Shown: one piece after another, positions 1 through 6,148 of the stretch | How positions within the stretch are numbered: position 1 is the first letter of the stretch | How the letters are laid out: the number at the start of each line of letters is the position of its first letter | From: JAVJPJ01 sp040217295 | Lineage (GTDB): Bacteria; Pseudomonadota; Alphaproteobacteria; Rhodobacterales; Rhodobacteraceae | Length of the DNA stretch: 6,469 nt | Reading direction: 5' to 3' | Assembly (NCBI GenBank): GCA_964460185.1 | Contig: CAYWTM010000157.1 | Location: forward strand, 1 to 6,469 | Program-made: the position numbers and the translations under genes | Notes under the pieces: model-generated | Told to the model about the DNA's origin: nothing | Databases searched by the model: none | Seen by the model: the letters and a program-made list of their open reading frames with translations, nothing else

Positions 1-47
1 GAGATTCTCCGGAGTGACTGGAGTTCAGACGTGTGCTCTTCCGATCT
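1..47. other. Illumina P7/TruSeq adapter with i7 index (assembly contamination)
   Basis: Bases 14-47 match the 34-base TruSeq index-adapter sequence that ends in GCTCTTCCGATCT. Bases 1-5 (GAGAT) are the last five bases of the P7 flow-cell oligo. Bases 6-13 (TCTCCGGA) sit exactly where the 8-base i7 index belongs. The reverse complement, TCCGGAGA, is the TruSeq HT index I know as D702. Genomic DNA starts at base 48. In translation the adapter gives the well-known artefact peptides IGRAHV (minus strand) and MCSSDL and MLFRS (plus strand). This is untrimmed library sequence at a contig end and has no biological role. The adapter identity is seen directly; the index name is from memory. Confidence 0.98.
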
Positions 48-1563
48 CGTTGGACAGGATCATACCCGGCTCCAGCGGGACGGTCGAGATCGGGCTCAGC
101 CGCTGCGGTCCTTCGTGAACGCCCAGGAACACCCCGACGCCATGTCCGGTACCATGATCGTAGTCGCGCCCCGCCTGCCACAACGGCGCGCGGGCCAGCG
201 CGTCAAGATGCGCGCCTGTGCGCCCGCGCGGCCAGCGCGCGAGATGGATGGCGATCATGCCCCGCAGAACCTGGGTGAAGGCGATCCGTTCTTCGTCACC
301 GACCGCGCCTACAGGCAGGGTGCGGGTGATATCGGTGGTGCCGTCCTCGTATTGCCCTCCGCTGTCGATCAGGAACAGTTGGCCTGGCCGGACCGGGGCG
401 TTGGTGTCCTCGGTGACGCGGTAATGGACGATGGCGCCATTGGGTCCTGCGCCCGCGATGGTGTCAAAACTGATCTCCCGCAATGCGCCGGTTTCGGCGC
501 GGAACCCTTCCAGCGCGCGCACGCAATCGATCTCGGTCAGGCTGCCTTGCGGGGCCTTCGTGTCGAACCAGTGCAGGAACCGCACCATGGCAACCCCATC
601 GCGCAGATGCGCGGCGCGGGTGGCCGCTATTTCGGCCGGATGTTTCAGCGCCTTGGGCATCAGGCACGGATCAGGGCCTTCGACAACACGCGATGGTCCC
701 GCGCTCAACGCGTCCATGGCGGCGAAAGGTGCCGTGGCCGGATCGATCCGGATGCGCCCCTCTTCCGAGGCCAGAACCGCCTCCAGCGCGTCCGGGGCCA
801 GCACCGTGACCGCCTTCGGCAACGCCACATCCCCCAGCTTGTCACTCTCCACGAACAAATCCAGCGCACCGGATCGGCGGACCACCCCCATCGCATGCAC
901 CAGCGGCGTGTGGCGCACATCGGCGCCGCGCAGGTTCAACAGCCAGCACAAGCTGTCGGGCTGGGTGATCAGGGCCGCATCATGCCCCGCGTCCGCCAGT
1001 GCCGCGGCGATCACGGATAGTTTCGCCGTGGCGCTCGACCCGGCCAGGGCGTCAGGCCATCGGGTCACCTTGCCCATGGGCGGCGCGGGGCGGTCTTGCC
1101 AGATCGCGTCGACGAGGTTGGCCACTGGCCGCAATGCGATCTGTCGGGGACCAAGCGCCTTTTCCAGTCTCTGCACCTCCGCCACCGTGTGCAGCCACGG
1201 GTCGAACCCCACGACGCCGCCCAGGGGCAGCGCATCGATCAGCCAGGTCTCCAGCGAGGTGTCGGGCCAGGGGACCGGCGTGAACACCTTGGTATCGGTC
1301 TGGGACTTGACCTGCACCCGGTAGCGCCCATCGATGAACACCCCGGCAATATCGGCCAGCACGGCGGCAAACCCGGCCGAACCCGTGAACCCCGTCAGCC
1401 AGGCAAGCCGCTCATCGGCGGGTGCCACGTATTCGCCCTGAAACCGATCGGCGCGCGGCACAAGGAACCCGTCCAGGCCTTCCGCCGCCATCTGCGCGCG
1501 CAGCTGTTCCAGCCGGGGCGGCCCATCACCTGGCCGGGTTGTCGCCTTGAAAGTCTGATACAT
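48..1563 (-). CDS. Aminopeptidase P family protein (M24B), 3' end missing at contig/adapter junction
   Basis: This is a metallopeptidase of the Xaa-Pro aminopeptidase type, which removes an N-terminal residue that precedes proline, probably in the cytoplasm (no signal peptide). It starts at ATG 1563 with MYQTFKATTRPG. The first ~300 residues are the two creatinase-like N-terminal domains (FLVPRADRFQGEYVAP, LTGFTGSAG, DGRYRVQV). The pita-bread catalytic domain follows: IVHYRV with H380, the metal-ligand aspartates D400 (LIDSGGQY) and D411 (TTDITRT), HGTGHGVG with H470 and H474, and VHEGP with H483. The reading ends in LEPGMILSNE, where homologues continue PGYY. That Glu (506) is the next metal ligand, and two bases of its codon come from the adapter. 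The final ligand (IRIEN-type Glu) and roughly 85-90 residues are absent compared with the usual ~590-600. The open frame continues to an adapter stop near 25, adding six false residues. The gene is truncated by the assembly and is not shown to be a pseudogene. It lies 207 bases downstream of cobT. Confidence 0.93.
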
Positions 1564-1586
1564 GCCGTGTTCGTCCCACCCCCAGG

Positions 1587-1605
1587 AAAAGGCGCATGAC
1601 GCACC
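1587..1605 (-). terminator. Weak terminator-like hairpin upstream of the aminopeptidase gene
   Basis: On the minus strand GGTGCG-TCA-TGCGCC can fold into a 6-pair stem, two pairs of which are G-U, with a 3-base loop, followed directly by TTTT. The shape is that of an intrinsic terminator for transcripts coming from cobT. The stem is short and its stability marginal, and it could be chance in GC-rich DNA. Confidence 0.22.
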
Positions 1606-1606
1606 C

Positions 1607-1639
1607 CATCTTTATCCTTCAAATATGGCCGCCGGAGGC
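1607..1639 (-). repeat. Possible Rhodobacterales intergenic repeat core
   Basis: Read on the minus strand this block has the form GCCTCCGGCGG-(2)-ATATTTG-(6)-AAAGATGGGG and directly follows a strong hairpin. From memory, many intergenic regions in Rhodobacterales carry a hairpin followed by CTCCGG, then TATTTGG, then an AAGATGAAG-like tail. The match is one of pattern, not an exact copy. Only one copy is in the window, so repetitiveness cannot be shown here. Its usual function is unknown to me; its place behind genes suggests a role in 3'-end formation. Confidence 0.4.
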
Positions 1640-1642
1640 ATC

Positions 1643-1682
1643 CGCCGCTGCCACAGGCGGTGCGGCCTGTGGTGGAGCGGCG
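1643..1682 (-). repeat. Long interrupted hairpin between cobT and the aminopeptidase gene
   Basis: Arms CGCCGCT/AGCGGCG (1643-1649 with 1676-1682) enclose a perfect 8-base pair CCACAGGC/GCCTGTGG (1651-1658 with 1665-1672). The loop is GGTGCG, with a one-base versus three-base internal bulge. It lies about 90 bases behind the cobT stop. No T-tract follows on either strand, so it is not a standard intrinsic terminator. It could stabilise the cobT mRNA 3' end or belong to the repeat block that adjoins it. Confidence 0.5.
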
Positions 1683-1693
1683 CATTTGCCCCG

Positions 1694-1737
1694 GTCGCCG
1701 CGCGCGCAGGCGCAGCCTGCGCGCGCGGCCAGGCGAC
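1694..1737 (-). repeat. Very strong GC hairpin behind cobT
   Basis: A perfect 14-base inverted repeat (1698-1711 paired with 1715-1728) built of alternating GC plus CAGGC/GCCTG closes on a 3-base loop, GCA. An outer GTCGCC/GGCGAC pair (1694-1699 with 1732-1737) can extend or compete with the base of the stem. It begins about 35 bases after the cobT stop. No T-run follows, so it is more likely an RNA 3'-end stabiliser, a factor-dependent pause or part of a dispersed repeat than a canonical terminator. Confidence 0.55.
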
Positions 1738-1770
1738 CGCGTCAGCGGGCGCAATTCCCCTGCAGGCCGC

Positions 1771-3645
1771 TCAACCGGCGCGTTTGATGCCCATGACACG
1801 GGCGCGCGCGCGCGGGTCCGAATCGAACAGCGACGCCAGTTGTTCGGTGATCGCTCCGGCCAGCTGTTCGGCATCGGTGATCGTCACCGCGCGTTCATAG
1901 TAACGCGTCACGTCGTGGCCAATGCCGATCGCCAGCAATTCCACCGCGCGCCGCTTTTCCACCATCGCGATGACATCGCGCAGGTGCTTTTCGAGGTAGT
2001 TGGCCGGGTTCACCGACAGCGTGCTGTCATCCACCGGCGCCCCGTCCGAGATCACCATCAGGATCTTGCGCGCCTCGGGCCGGTTCACCATCCGCCGATG
2101 CGCCCATTCCAGCGCCTCGCCGTCGATATTCTCCTTCAGCAGGCCTTCTTTCATCATCAGGCCCAGGTTGTCGCGTACCCGACGCCAGGGCGCGTCGGCG
2201 CTCTTGTAGATGATGTGACGCAAATCGTTCAGGCGGCCCGGAGCCTGCGGGCGCCCCTGTGCCAGCCATTCCTCGCGGGAGCGTCCGCCCTTCCAGGCCC
2301 GTGTGGTAAAGCCCAGGATCTCGACCTTGACGCCGCAGCGTTCCAGCGTGCGCGCCAGGACATCCGCACAGATCGCCGCGATCGAGATCGGGCGGCCCCG
2401 CATGGATCCGGAATTGTCCAGAAGCAGCGTCACCACCGTGTCACGGAATTCGGTGTCATGTTCGATCTTGAAACTGAGCGGAGTCGTCGGGTTGGCCACG
2501 ACGCGCGCCAGGCGGCCAGCATCCAGAATGCCTTCTTCCAGGTCGAATTCCCAAGACCGGTTCTGCTGCGCCTGCAACCGCCGTTGCAGCTTGTTGGCAA
2601 GACGGCTGACAGCCCCCTTCAGCGGCTCCAGCTGCTGGTCGAGATAGGCGCGCAGACGCTCGAGTTCCTGGGCCTCGGCCAATTCCTCGGCCTTGATTTC
2701 CTCGTCATGTTCGGTGGTGAACACCGTGTAGGTCGGATCGGCGTCGGAATGAGGGGCGGGGGGTGGCGGCTCCAGCGGGGATTCGCCGTCGGGCAATTCC
2801 TGCTCTTCGGCCTCGTCCATGTCACCCTGGTCGTCCATCTCGACCTGCGCCTGGGATGCGTCTTGCTGCTCGTCCTGGCTGCGTTCGGGATTGGCCTCGG
2901 CGTCTTCCTCTTCGCTGTCGTCGTCGCCGGTGGAATCGGGCTGGTCTTCCTCGTCCTCGCCCGCCTCATCCTCCGAGTCGTCATCCATCTGGTCGGGGTC
3001 GTCGCCCAACTGGTCGCCATAGCCCAGGTCTTCGATCATCTTCCGGGCGAACCGGGCAAAGGCGGACTGGTCGGTCAACACCTTGTCCAGGTTGTCGAGC
3101 GTCCCGTCGCAGCGGTCCTCGATGAAGCCGCGCCACAATTCCATGACATTGGCGGCTTCGGGCGGCAGGGTGCGTCCCGTGGCAAGATGGCGGATCAGGT
3201 AGCCCGCGGCGGTTGCAAGCGGGGCGTCGGCCGCATCGCGGACCTCGCCATACCCCTTGCGCCGTGCGTCATGGCCGATCTTGGCGTCGATATTGCCGGC
3301 GGTGCCGGGCATGTCGCGGGCGCCCACGGCCTCACACCGGGCCGCTTCCATGGCGTCCATCAGGTCGCGGGCCATGGCGCCCTGGGGTGCATAGCGCGTG
3401 GCGGTTCCCACATCGTGATACCGGTGGCGCAAGGCCAGTGCATCGGCCGTGCCGCGCGCCAACAGAACTTCGTCGCGGGTCATGCGGCGGCTGACCTGGG
3501 GCAGGCGCACATTGTCGCCCGTCAGGCCCGGAGGGTCGACAGAGAAGGTAACCGCAAGATCAGGATCATCGGCAAGCACGCGCGTGGCCTCGGCCAGGGC
3601 CTTCTTGAACGGTTCTGCGGGGTTGTCGGACGGGGTGTGTGCCAT
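1771..3645 (-). CDS. cobT: Cobaltochelatase subunit CobT (aerobic cobalamin synthesis)
   Basis: CobT works with the AAA+ ATPase CobS and the large subunit CobN to insert Co2+ into hydrogenobyrinic acid a,c-diamide, in the cytoplasm. The product is 624 residues, normal for the family. Residues 1-210 are the conserved N-terminal region, opening NPAEPFKKALAEATRVLA. Residues 213-283 are a strongly Asp/Glu-rich linker, followed by a proline patch (PPPP near 293). Residues 310-365 are predicted helical, perhaps coiled coil. Residues 400-600 are a von Willebrand A domain with the metal-site motif DNSGS (D410, S412, S414) and SDG (D534), which suits Mg2+-dependent contact with the CobS ring. The frame is open upstream to 3741, but I chose ATG 3645 because family members start with a short leader before NPAxPFKKAL. 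No clear ribosome site is visible. It lies 122 bases after the preceding small gene and ends in TGA at 1771. Confidence 0.96.
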   Translation of the reverse strand: MAHTPSDNPAEPFKKALAEATRVLADDPDLAVTFSVDPPGLTGDNVRLPQVSRRMTRDEVLLARGTADALALRHRYHDVGTATRYAPQGAMARDLMDAMEAARCEAVGARDMPGTAGNIDAKIGHDARRKGYGEVRDAADAPLATAAGYLIRHLATGRTLPPEAANVMELWRGFIEDRCDGTLDNLDKVLTDQSAFARFARKMIEDLGYGDQLGDDPDQMDDDSEDEAGEDEEDQPDSTGDDDSEEEDAEANPERSQDEQQDASQAQVEMDDQGDMDEAEEQELPDGESPLEPPPPAPHSDADPTYTVFTTEHDEEIKAEELAEAQELERLRAYLDQQLEPLKGAVSRLANKLQRRLQAQQNRSWEFDLEEGILDAGRLARVVANPTTPLSFKIEHDTEFRDTVVTLLLDNSGSMRGRPISIAAICADVLARTLERCGVKVEILGFTTRAWKGGRSREEWLAQGRPQAPGRLNDLRHIIYKSADAPWRRVRDNLGLMMKEGLLKENIDGEALEWAHRRMVNRPEARKILMVISDGAPVDDSTLSVNPANYLEKHLRDVIAMVEKRRAVELLAIGIGHDVTRYYERAVTITDAEQLAGAITEQLASLFDSDPRARARVMGIKRAG

Positions 3646-3725
3646 GGGCGGAATGTGGCGCTTTGCACGGCGAAGGGCAAGGGCCGCCGCATCATTCGGT
3701 GCCACAAGAATCGGGCGCGTCGCAA

Positions 3726-3752
3726 GATCGGCCGGGCCCACCGGCCCCGATC
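3726..3752 (-). other. Hairpin in the spacer before cobT, uncertain terminator
   Basis: GGCCGG-GCCCA-CCGGCC (3730-3735 with 3741-3746) forms a 6-pair GC stem that GATC/GATC can extend across a two-base bulge. It starts 16 bases past the stop of the small gene ending at 3768, a typical terminator position. It lacks a T-tract, so it may only attenuate read-through into cobT. The rest of the 122-base spacer shows no convincing promoter. Confidence 0.25.
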
Positions 3753-3767
3753 GCCGGCCGTGCGCGC

Positions 3768-4133
3768 TCAGAGGTCGACGCGGTCCCCGCAGCTTTGCAC
3801 GGCCATCATCAGGTCGCGGCCATCATCGGCAGGTGACCGCGACGGCGCCATGCCCCACATCGCCCCGTTGAAGGCGATCCCGCGCGAGATCAGAAGCGGC
3901 TCGGACGCCGGATCGGTGCGCCAGTCGCGCAAGATGACCAGATCGGCGCGGTCAACGTCACCATCAGAGGCCAGCAACAGCACCTGTTCGCACCCGTTGC
4001 TGTCCTCGACCAGGTCGAAGCAGGCGCTGTCGATCAGCCGGGGCAGAACCAGCGCCTCGGAGAGCGTCATATCCTGAGCATGAACAGGCGGTGCGACCGC
4101 GCAGGCAAGCGCCATCAGCGTCAGGTGTGTCAT
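3768..4133 (-). CDS. Small exported protein, unknown function
   Basis: The start at ATG 4133 gives 121 residues. The codon overlaps the previous stop as ATGA, and GGAGG lies 7 bases upstream, so this start is well supported and translation is probably coupled. Residues 1-19 look like a Sec signal peptide, MTHLTLMALACAVAPPVHA, with cleavage before QD. The mature protein has three cysteines (C38, C48, C115). Its centre, from about 51 to 95, alternates beta-type segments: VLLLASDGDVDRADLVILR, then PLLISRGIAFNG. The end (SRSPADDGRDLMMAVQSCGDRVDL) is of different character. I have a vague memory of longer Rhodobacterales proteins with a similar middle part that continue well beyond this, so a shortened C-terminus is possible. 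No function can be assigned. A location in the periplasm is inferred from the signal peptide. Confidence 0.8.
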   Translation of the reverse strand: MTHLTLMALACAVAPPVHAQDMTLSEALVLPRLIDSACFDLVEDSNGCEQVLLLASDGDVDRADLVILRDWRTDPASEPLLISRGIAFNGAMWGMAPSRSPADDGRDLMMAVQSCGDRVDL

Positions 4134-4576
4134 TGCGACCCCTCCAGGAATCTCAGCCGCAATTCGCTGCAAACCTGAAGGGTTGCGGTCAACCCTTCAT
4201 CCATGACCTCGCCCGAGGCGGTTTGGTTTGCAACAAACCTGTCCAGGTACAATTCGGCCGCAGCGGCAATCAGGGGGTGGATTTCGTCCATCACGGCCTC
4301 ATCGTCCGCGCCGGTTTCATCTTGACGGATCAGGGTCGCCAAAATGGCCATGTCGACCTCACGAGACAGAGCCGCCCGGCCGATGTCGCTGTCGGCGCCC
4401 GCCAACGCGCGAAAGGCCTGGAACACCCCGGCACATTGCACGAAAGGCGCAGTTTCATCGACCGGCGCCAGCGTGGCATTCATCCGGTTTTCGAAATCCG
4501 CGGATTGGGTCATGGCGGCAGATCCGGGCCAGATCAGGCACAGGGTGAGGGCAAGCCGTCTCAGCGCTTGAACCAA
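4130..4576 (-). CDS. Small exported two-cysteine helical protein, unknown function
   Basis: The proposed start is TTG 4576, preceded by GAGG at a short 4-base spacing, giving 148 residues. It overlaps the last 16 bases of the dehydratase gene. Residues 1-21 (MVQALRRLALTLCLIWPGSAA) form a basic, hydrophobic signal peptide. A CTG at 4564 (sharing CTGA with the upstream stop) and an ATG at 4513 are alternatives, but the ATG would lose the signal peptide and has no ribosome site. The mature part looks all-helical, with only two cysteines: C48 in a CAG motif and C136 near the C-terminus, consistent with one disulphide tying the ends of a helical bundle. The layout resembles the small protein at 5547-5924. 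The stop overlaps the next gene as ATGA. No function recognised. Confidence 0.78.
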   Translation of the reverse strand: MVQALRRLALTLCLIWPGSAAMTQSADFENRMNATLAPVDETAPFVQCAGVFQAFRALAGADSDIGRAALSREVDMAILATLIRQDETGADDEAVMDEIHPLIAAAAELYLDRFVANQTASGEVMDEGLTATLQVCSELRLRFLEGSQ

Positions 4577-5499
4577 TCGACCTCGGCATTGCCACCGCAC
4601 AACAGGACGCAGATCCGTTCTCCTTTTTCGGGCACATACGCCCCCGATGTCAGAGCCGCCAGCGCCACCGCGCTACCGGGCTCTCCGATCAGGCGCGTGC
4701 CCTCCCACAATCGGTTCGCGGCGTCGAAGACCGCATCATCGGGCAGGATGATCGCCTGGTCCACGTGCTTGCGGATGACCTCGTAGGACAGGGCGCCCAA
4801 CCGGGGCCCGCCCAGTGAACTGGCCGCTATGCCACTGGCCTGCACGTCGATGTCCGGCCCTTCTCGCAATGACCGTTCCAGCGTGTTGGTGCCTTCGGTC
4901 TCGACCGAGACGACCTTGACCCGATCCCCGAACCACGCACAGACGCCACCGATCAGGCCGCCGCCCCCGGTCGAAACGAAGATCGTGTCGAGCCCGCCCA
5001 TCTGGTCCTCGATCTCGCGCGCGACGGTGCCCTGGCCAGCCAGGGTGGGGGCCGTGTCGTAGGGGTGGACGTCCAGCGCGCCGGTCTGTTCGGCATAGGC
5101 CGCGTATTCGGTCATGCAGTTGGCGACCGACCCTTCGGTCAGAACGACCTCGCCGCCGAACATCCGCATGCGTTGCAGTTTCTCTTCCTTGGCGATGGCG
5201 CGCGGGACATAGATGCGTGAGCGGTGACCCAGCGTGGTGGCCGCATAGGCCACCGCCGCGCCGTGGTTTCCGCCCGAGGCTGCCACCACGCCCGCCGCGG
5301 GCACCTTGCGGCTGAGCATGTTGTTGAACGCTCCGCGCACCTTGAACGATCCCGTCACCTGGGTGTGTTCCAGCTTCAGGGTGATGGGGCAGGGCAGGCC
5401 AAGGGCGTCTGCCTCGACCTGCAGAATGGGGGTATGGCGCACCCGTCCCTGTATCAGGGCGGCGGCGGCGGCGATGTCATCTGGTGTTGGATGTGTCAT
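4561..5499 (-). CDS. Threonine/serine dehydratase-like PLP enzyme (fold type II)
   Basis: This is a pyridoxal-phosphate enzyme of the threonine dehydratase/serine racemase family, expected to deaminate threonine to 2-oxobutyrate and ammonia, or serine to pyruvate, in the cytoplasm. The product is 312 residues from ATG 5499. K53 in SFKVRGAFN is the Schiff-base lysine. ASGGNHG (74-80) binds the substrate carboxylate. The glycine loop STGGGGL (176-182) holds the PLP phosphate. LCGGN (300-304) places a cysteine where many relatives have the serine that contacts the pyridine nitrogen. The protein ends there with no ACT domain, so it is of the short catabolic type and not the isoleucine-regulated biosynthetic IlvA. 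Serine racemase or hydroxyaspartate dehydratase activity cannot be excluded from sequence alone. The frame is open upstream to 5673, but that extension would run back through the preceding gene; ATG 5499 starts a typical family N-terminus. It lies 47 bases after the gene before it. Confidence 0.9.
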   Translation of the reverse strand: MTHPTPDDIAAAAALIQGRVRHTPILQVEADALGLPCPITLKLEHTQVTGSFKVRGAFNNMLSRKVPAAGVVAASGGNHGAAVAYAATTLGHRSRIYVPRAIAKEEKLQRMRMFGGEVVLTEGSVANCMTEYAAYAEQTGALDVHPYDTAPTLAGQGTVAREIEDQMGGLDTIFVSTGGGGLIGGVCAWFGDRVKVVSVETEGTNTLERSLREGPDIDVQASGIAASSLGGPRLGALSYEVIRKHVDQAIILPDDAVFDAANRLWEGTRLIGEPGSAVALAALTSGAYVPEKGERICVLLCGGNAEVDWFKR

Positions 5500-5546
5500 G
5501 GACGCGACGATGGACCGGGCGTCGTGCGGCGTCAATTGCCGTGGGC

Positions 5547-5924
5547 CTAGCTGACCACGAGGGTCGTGCACTGCGCCACCAAACGCGTTGCGGTTTCCCC
5601 TGCCCACGGGCTGTTGCGGAACGTGGCGCTCTGAAGAAGGGCGGCGTGCGCGACCTTTGCCTCGAGCCGCCATCCCATGATCCGGCTTTCCTGGCCTTCG
5701 GGCGTCATTGCGGCCAGAACCTCCAGAACGATATCGCGTTGGTGTTCGGTCTGGTCCGATGCGGGATCAGACAACAGCCATTGATGTTCCATCTGTGCGG
5801 AAAGCCGCCCGGCGCATGTGGCGAAAACCCTGACCGGATCGTCGAACGTGTTGCCCATGGCAAGACCGGGCAGTGTCAGGATGCCCAGACAAAGACCAAT
5901 TCCAATGGTTCGTTTTCTGCTCAC
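5547..5924 (-). CDS. Small exported two-cysteine helical protein, unknown function
   Basis: This gene encodes 125 residues from GTG 5924. An in-frame TAA six bases upstream leaves no earlier start, and no good ribosome site is visible. Residues 1-24 (MSRKRTIGIGLCLGILTLPGLAMG) are a clear signal peptide. The mature ~100 residues look helical, with just two cysteines: C37 in FATCAGRL and C119 in RLVAQC, six residues from the end. The pattern of a CAG motif, a helical stretch of about 80 residues and a near-terminal cysteine is repeated in the protein at 4130-4576, so the two may be distant paralogues. It is the first gene of the probable unit leading into the dehydratase, 47 bases ahead of it. 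The stop is TAG at 5547. No function recognised. Confidence 0.78.
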   Translation of the reverse strand: MSRKRTIGIGLCLGILTLPGLAMGNTFDDPVRVFATCAGRLSAQMEHQWLLSDPASDQTEHQRDIVLEVLAAMTPEGQESRIMGWRLEAKVAHAALLQSATFRNSPWAGETATRLVAQCTTLVVS

Positions 5925-6060
5925 GACTTAAGCAAGACATCAAATATTGCGCCTGTAAAGAATGCAGTTCGAAAACATCGAAAGGTGTGGTTGTGTGGCC
6001 AGACCGATGAAATGGCTCCATCCGTCGCACATGCGCGCCGTCCGGCGTGCCGGCATCACC
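5925..6060 (-). promoter_or_regulatory. AT-rich upstream region, probable promoter of the four-gene unit
   Basis: The stretch nearest the GTG start, about 5925-5985, is clearly richer in A/T than anything else in the window. It lies between a terminator and the first gene of the next unit, where a promoter is expected. I could not settle on a convincing -35/-10 pair. It contains a small inverted repeat, TTCGA-AAACA-TCGAA, at 5968-5982 that could be a regulator site or chance. No RNA gene or small coding region is evident. Confidence 0.35.
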
Positions 6061-6076
6061 GTCCCGGACATGCAAA

Positions 6077-6101
6077 TGGGGCGGTCCACCGGACCGCCCC
6101 A
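6077..6101 (-). terminator. Hairpin terminator behind cobS
   Basis: A perfect 11-base inverted repeat (6077-6087 with 6091-6101, TGGGGCGGTCC/GGACCGCCCCA) closes on a 3-base loop. On the minus strand it is followed by TTT. It starts 48 bases after the cobS stop, the right place and orientation to end cobS transcription. The T-tract is short, so termination may be incomplete. On the plus strand no T-run follows. Confidence 0.75.
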
Positions 6102-6148
6102 CAAGCTGCAGATTGGATGTTTCGGACGTCGGCCCCGCCGCGCGGGCG

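Noticed and set aside
31..1020. Plus-strand open frames starting MCSSDL and MLFRS
   Set aside because: The N-terminal residues come from adapter sequence, and the rest is antisense to the aminopeptidase gene. No family resemblance.
2790..3010. Low-complexity stretch that might be a nucleotide repeat
   Set aside because: It is the coding sequence of the Asp/Glu-rich linker normal in CobT. The codons vary and there is no tandem repeat unit.
3646..3741. N-terminal extension of CobT by 32 residues to 3741
   Set aside because: The extra residues have no family character, while residues from ATG 3645 begin like typical CobT proteins. The extension would also run through the spacer hairpin.
3660..3803. 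12-base direct repeat GCTTTGCACGGC at 3660-3671 and 3792-3803
   Set aside because: About one 12-base repeat is expected by chance in a window this size, and nothing else marks a duplication or an insertion at these sites.
1660..4077. An 805-codon open frame on the plus strand, opposite cobT
   Set aside because: It lies antisense to a well-recognised complete gene. Its Arg/His/Gly/Val-rich sequence is the usual shadow of high-GC codon use, and the cobT acidic linker reads there as an artificial hydrophobic run.
5500..5673. N-terminal extension of the dehydratase to 5673
   Set aside because: The extra 58 residues are arginine- and glycine-rich and overlap the well-supported exported-protein gene in another frame.
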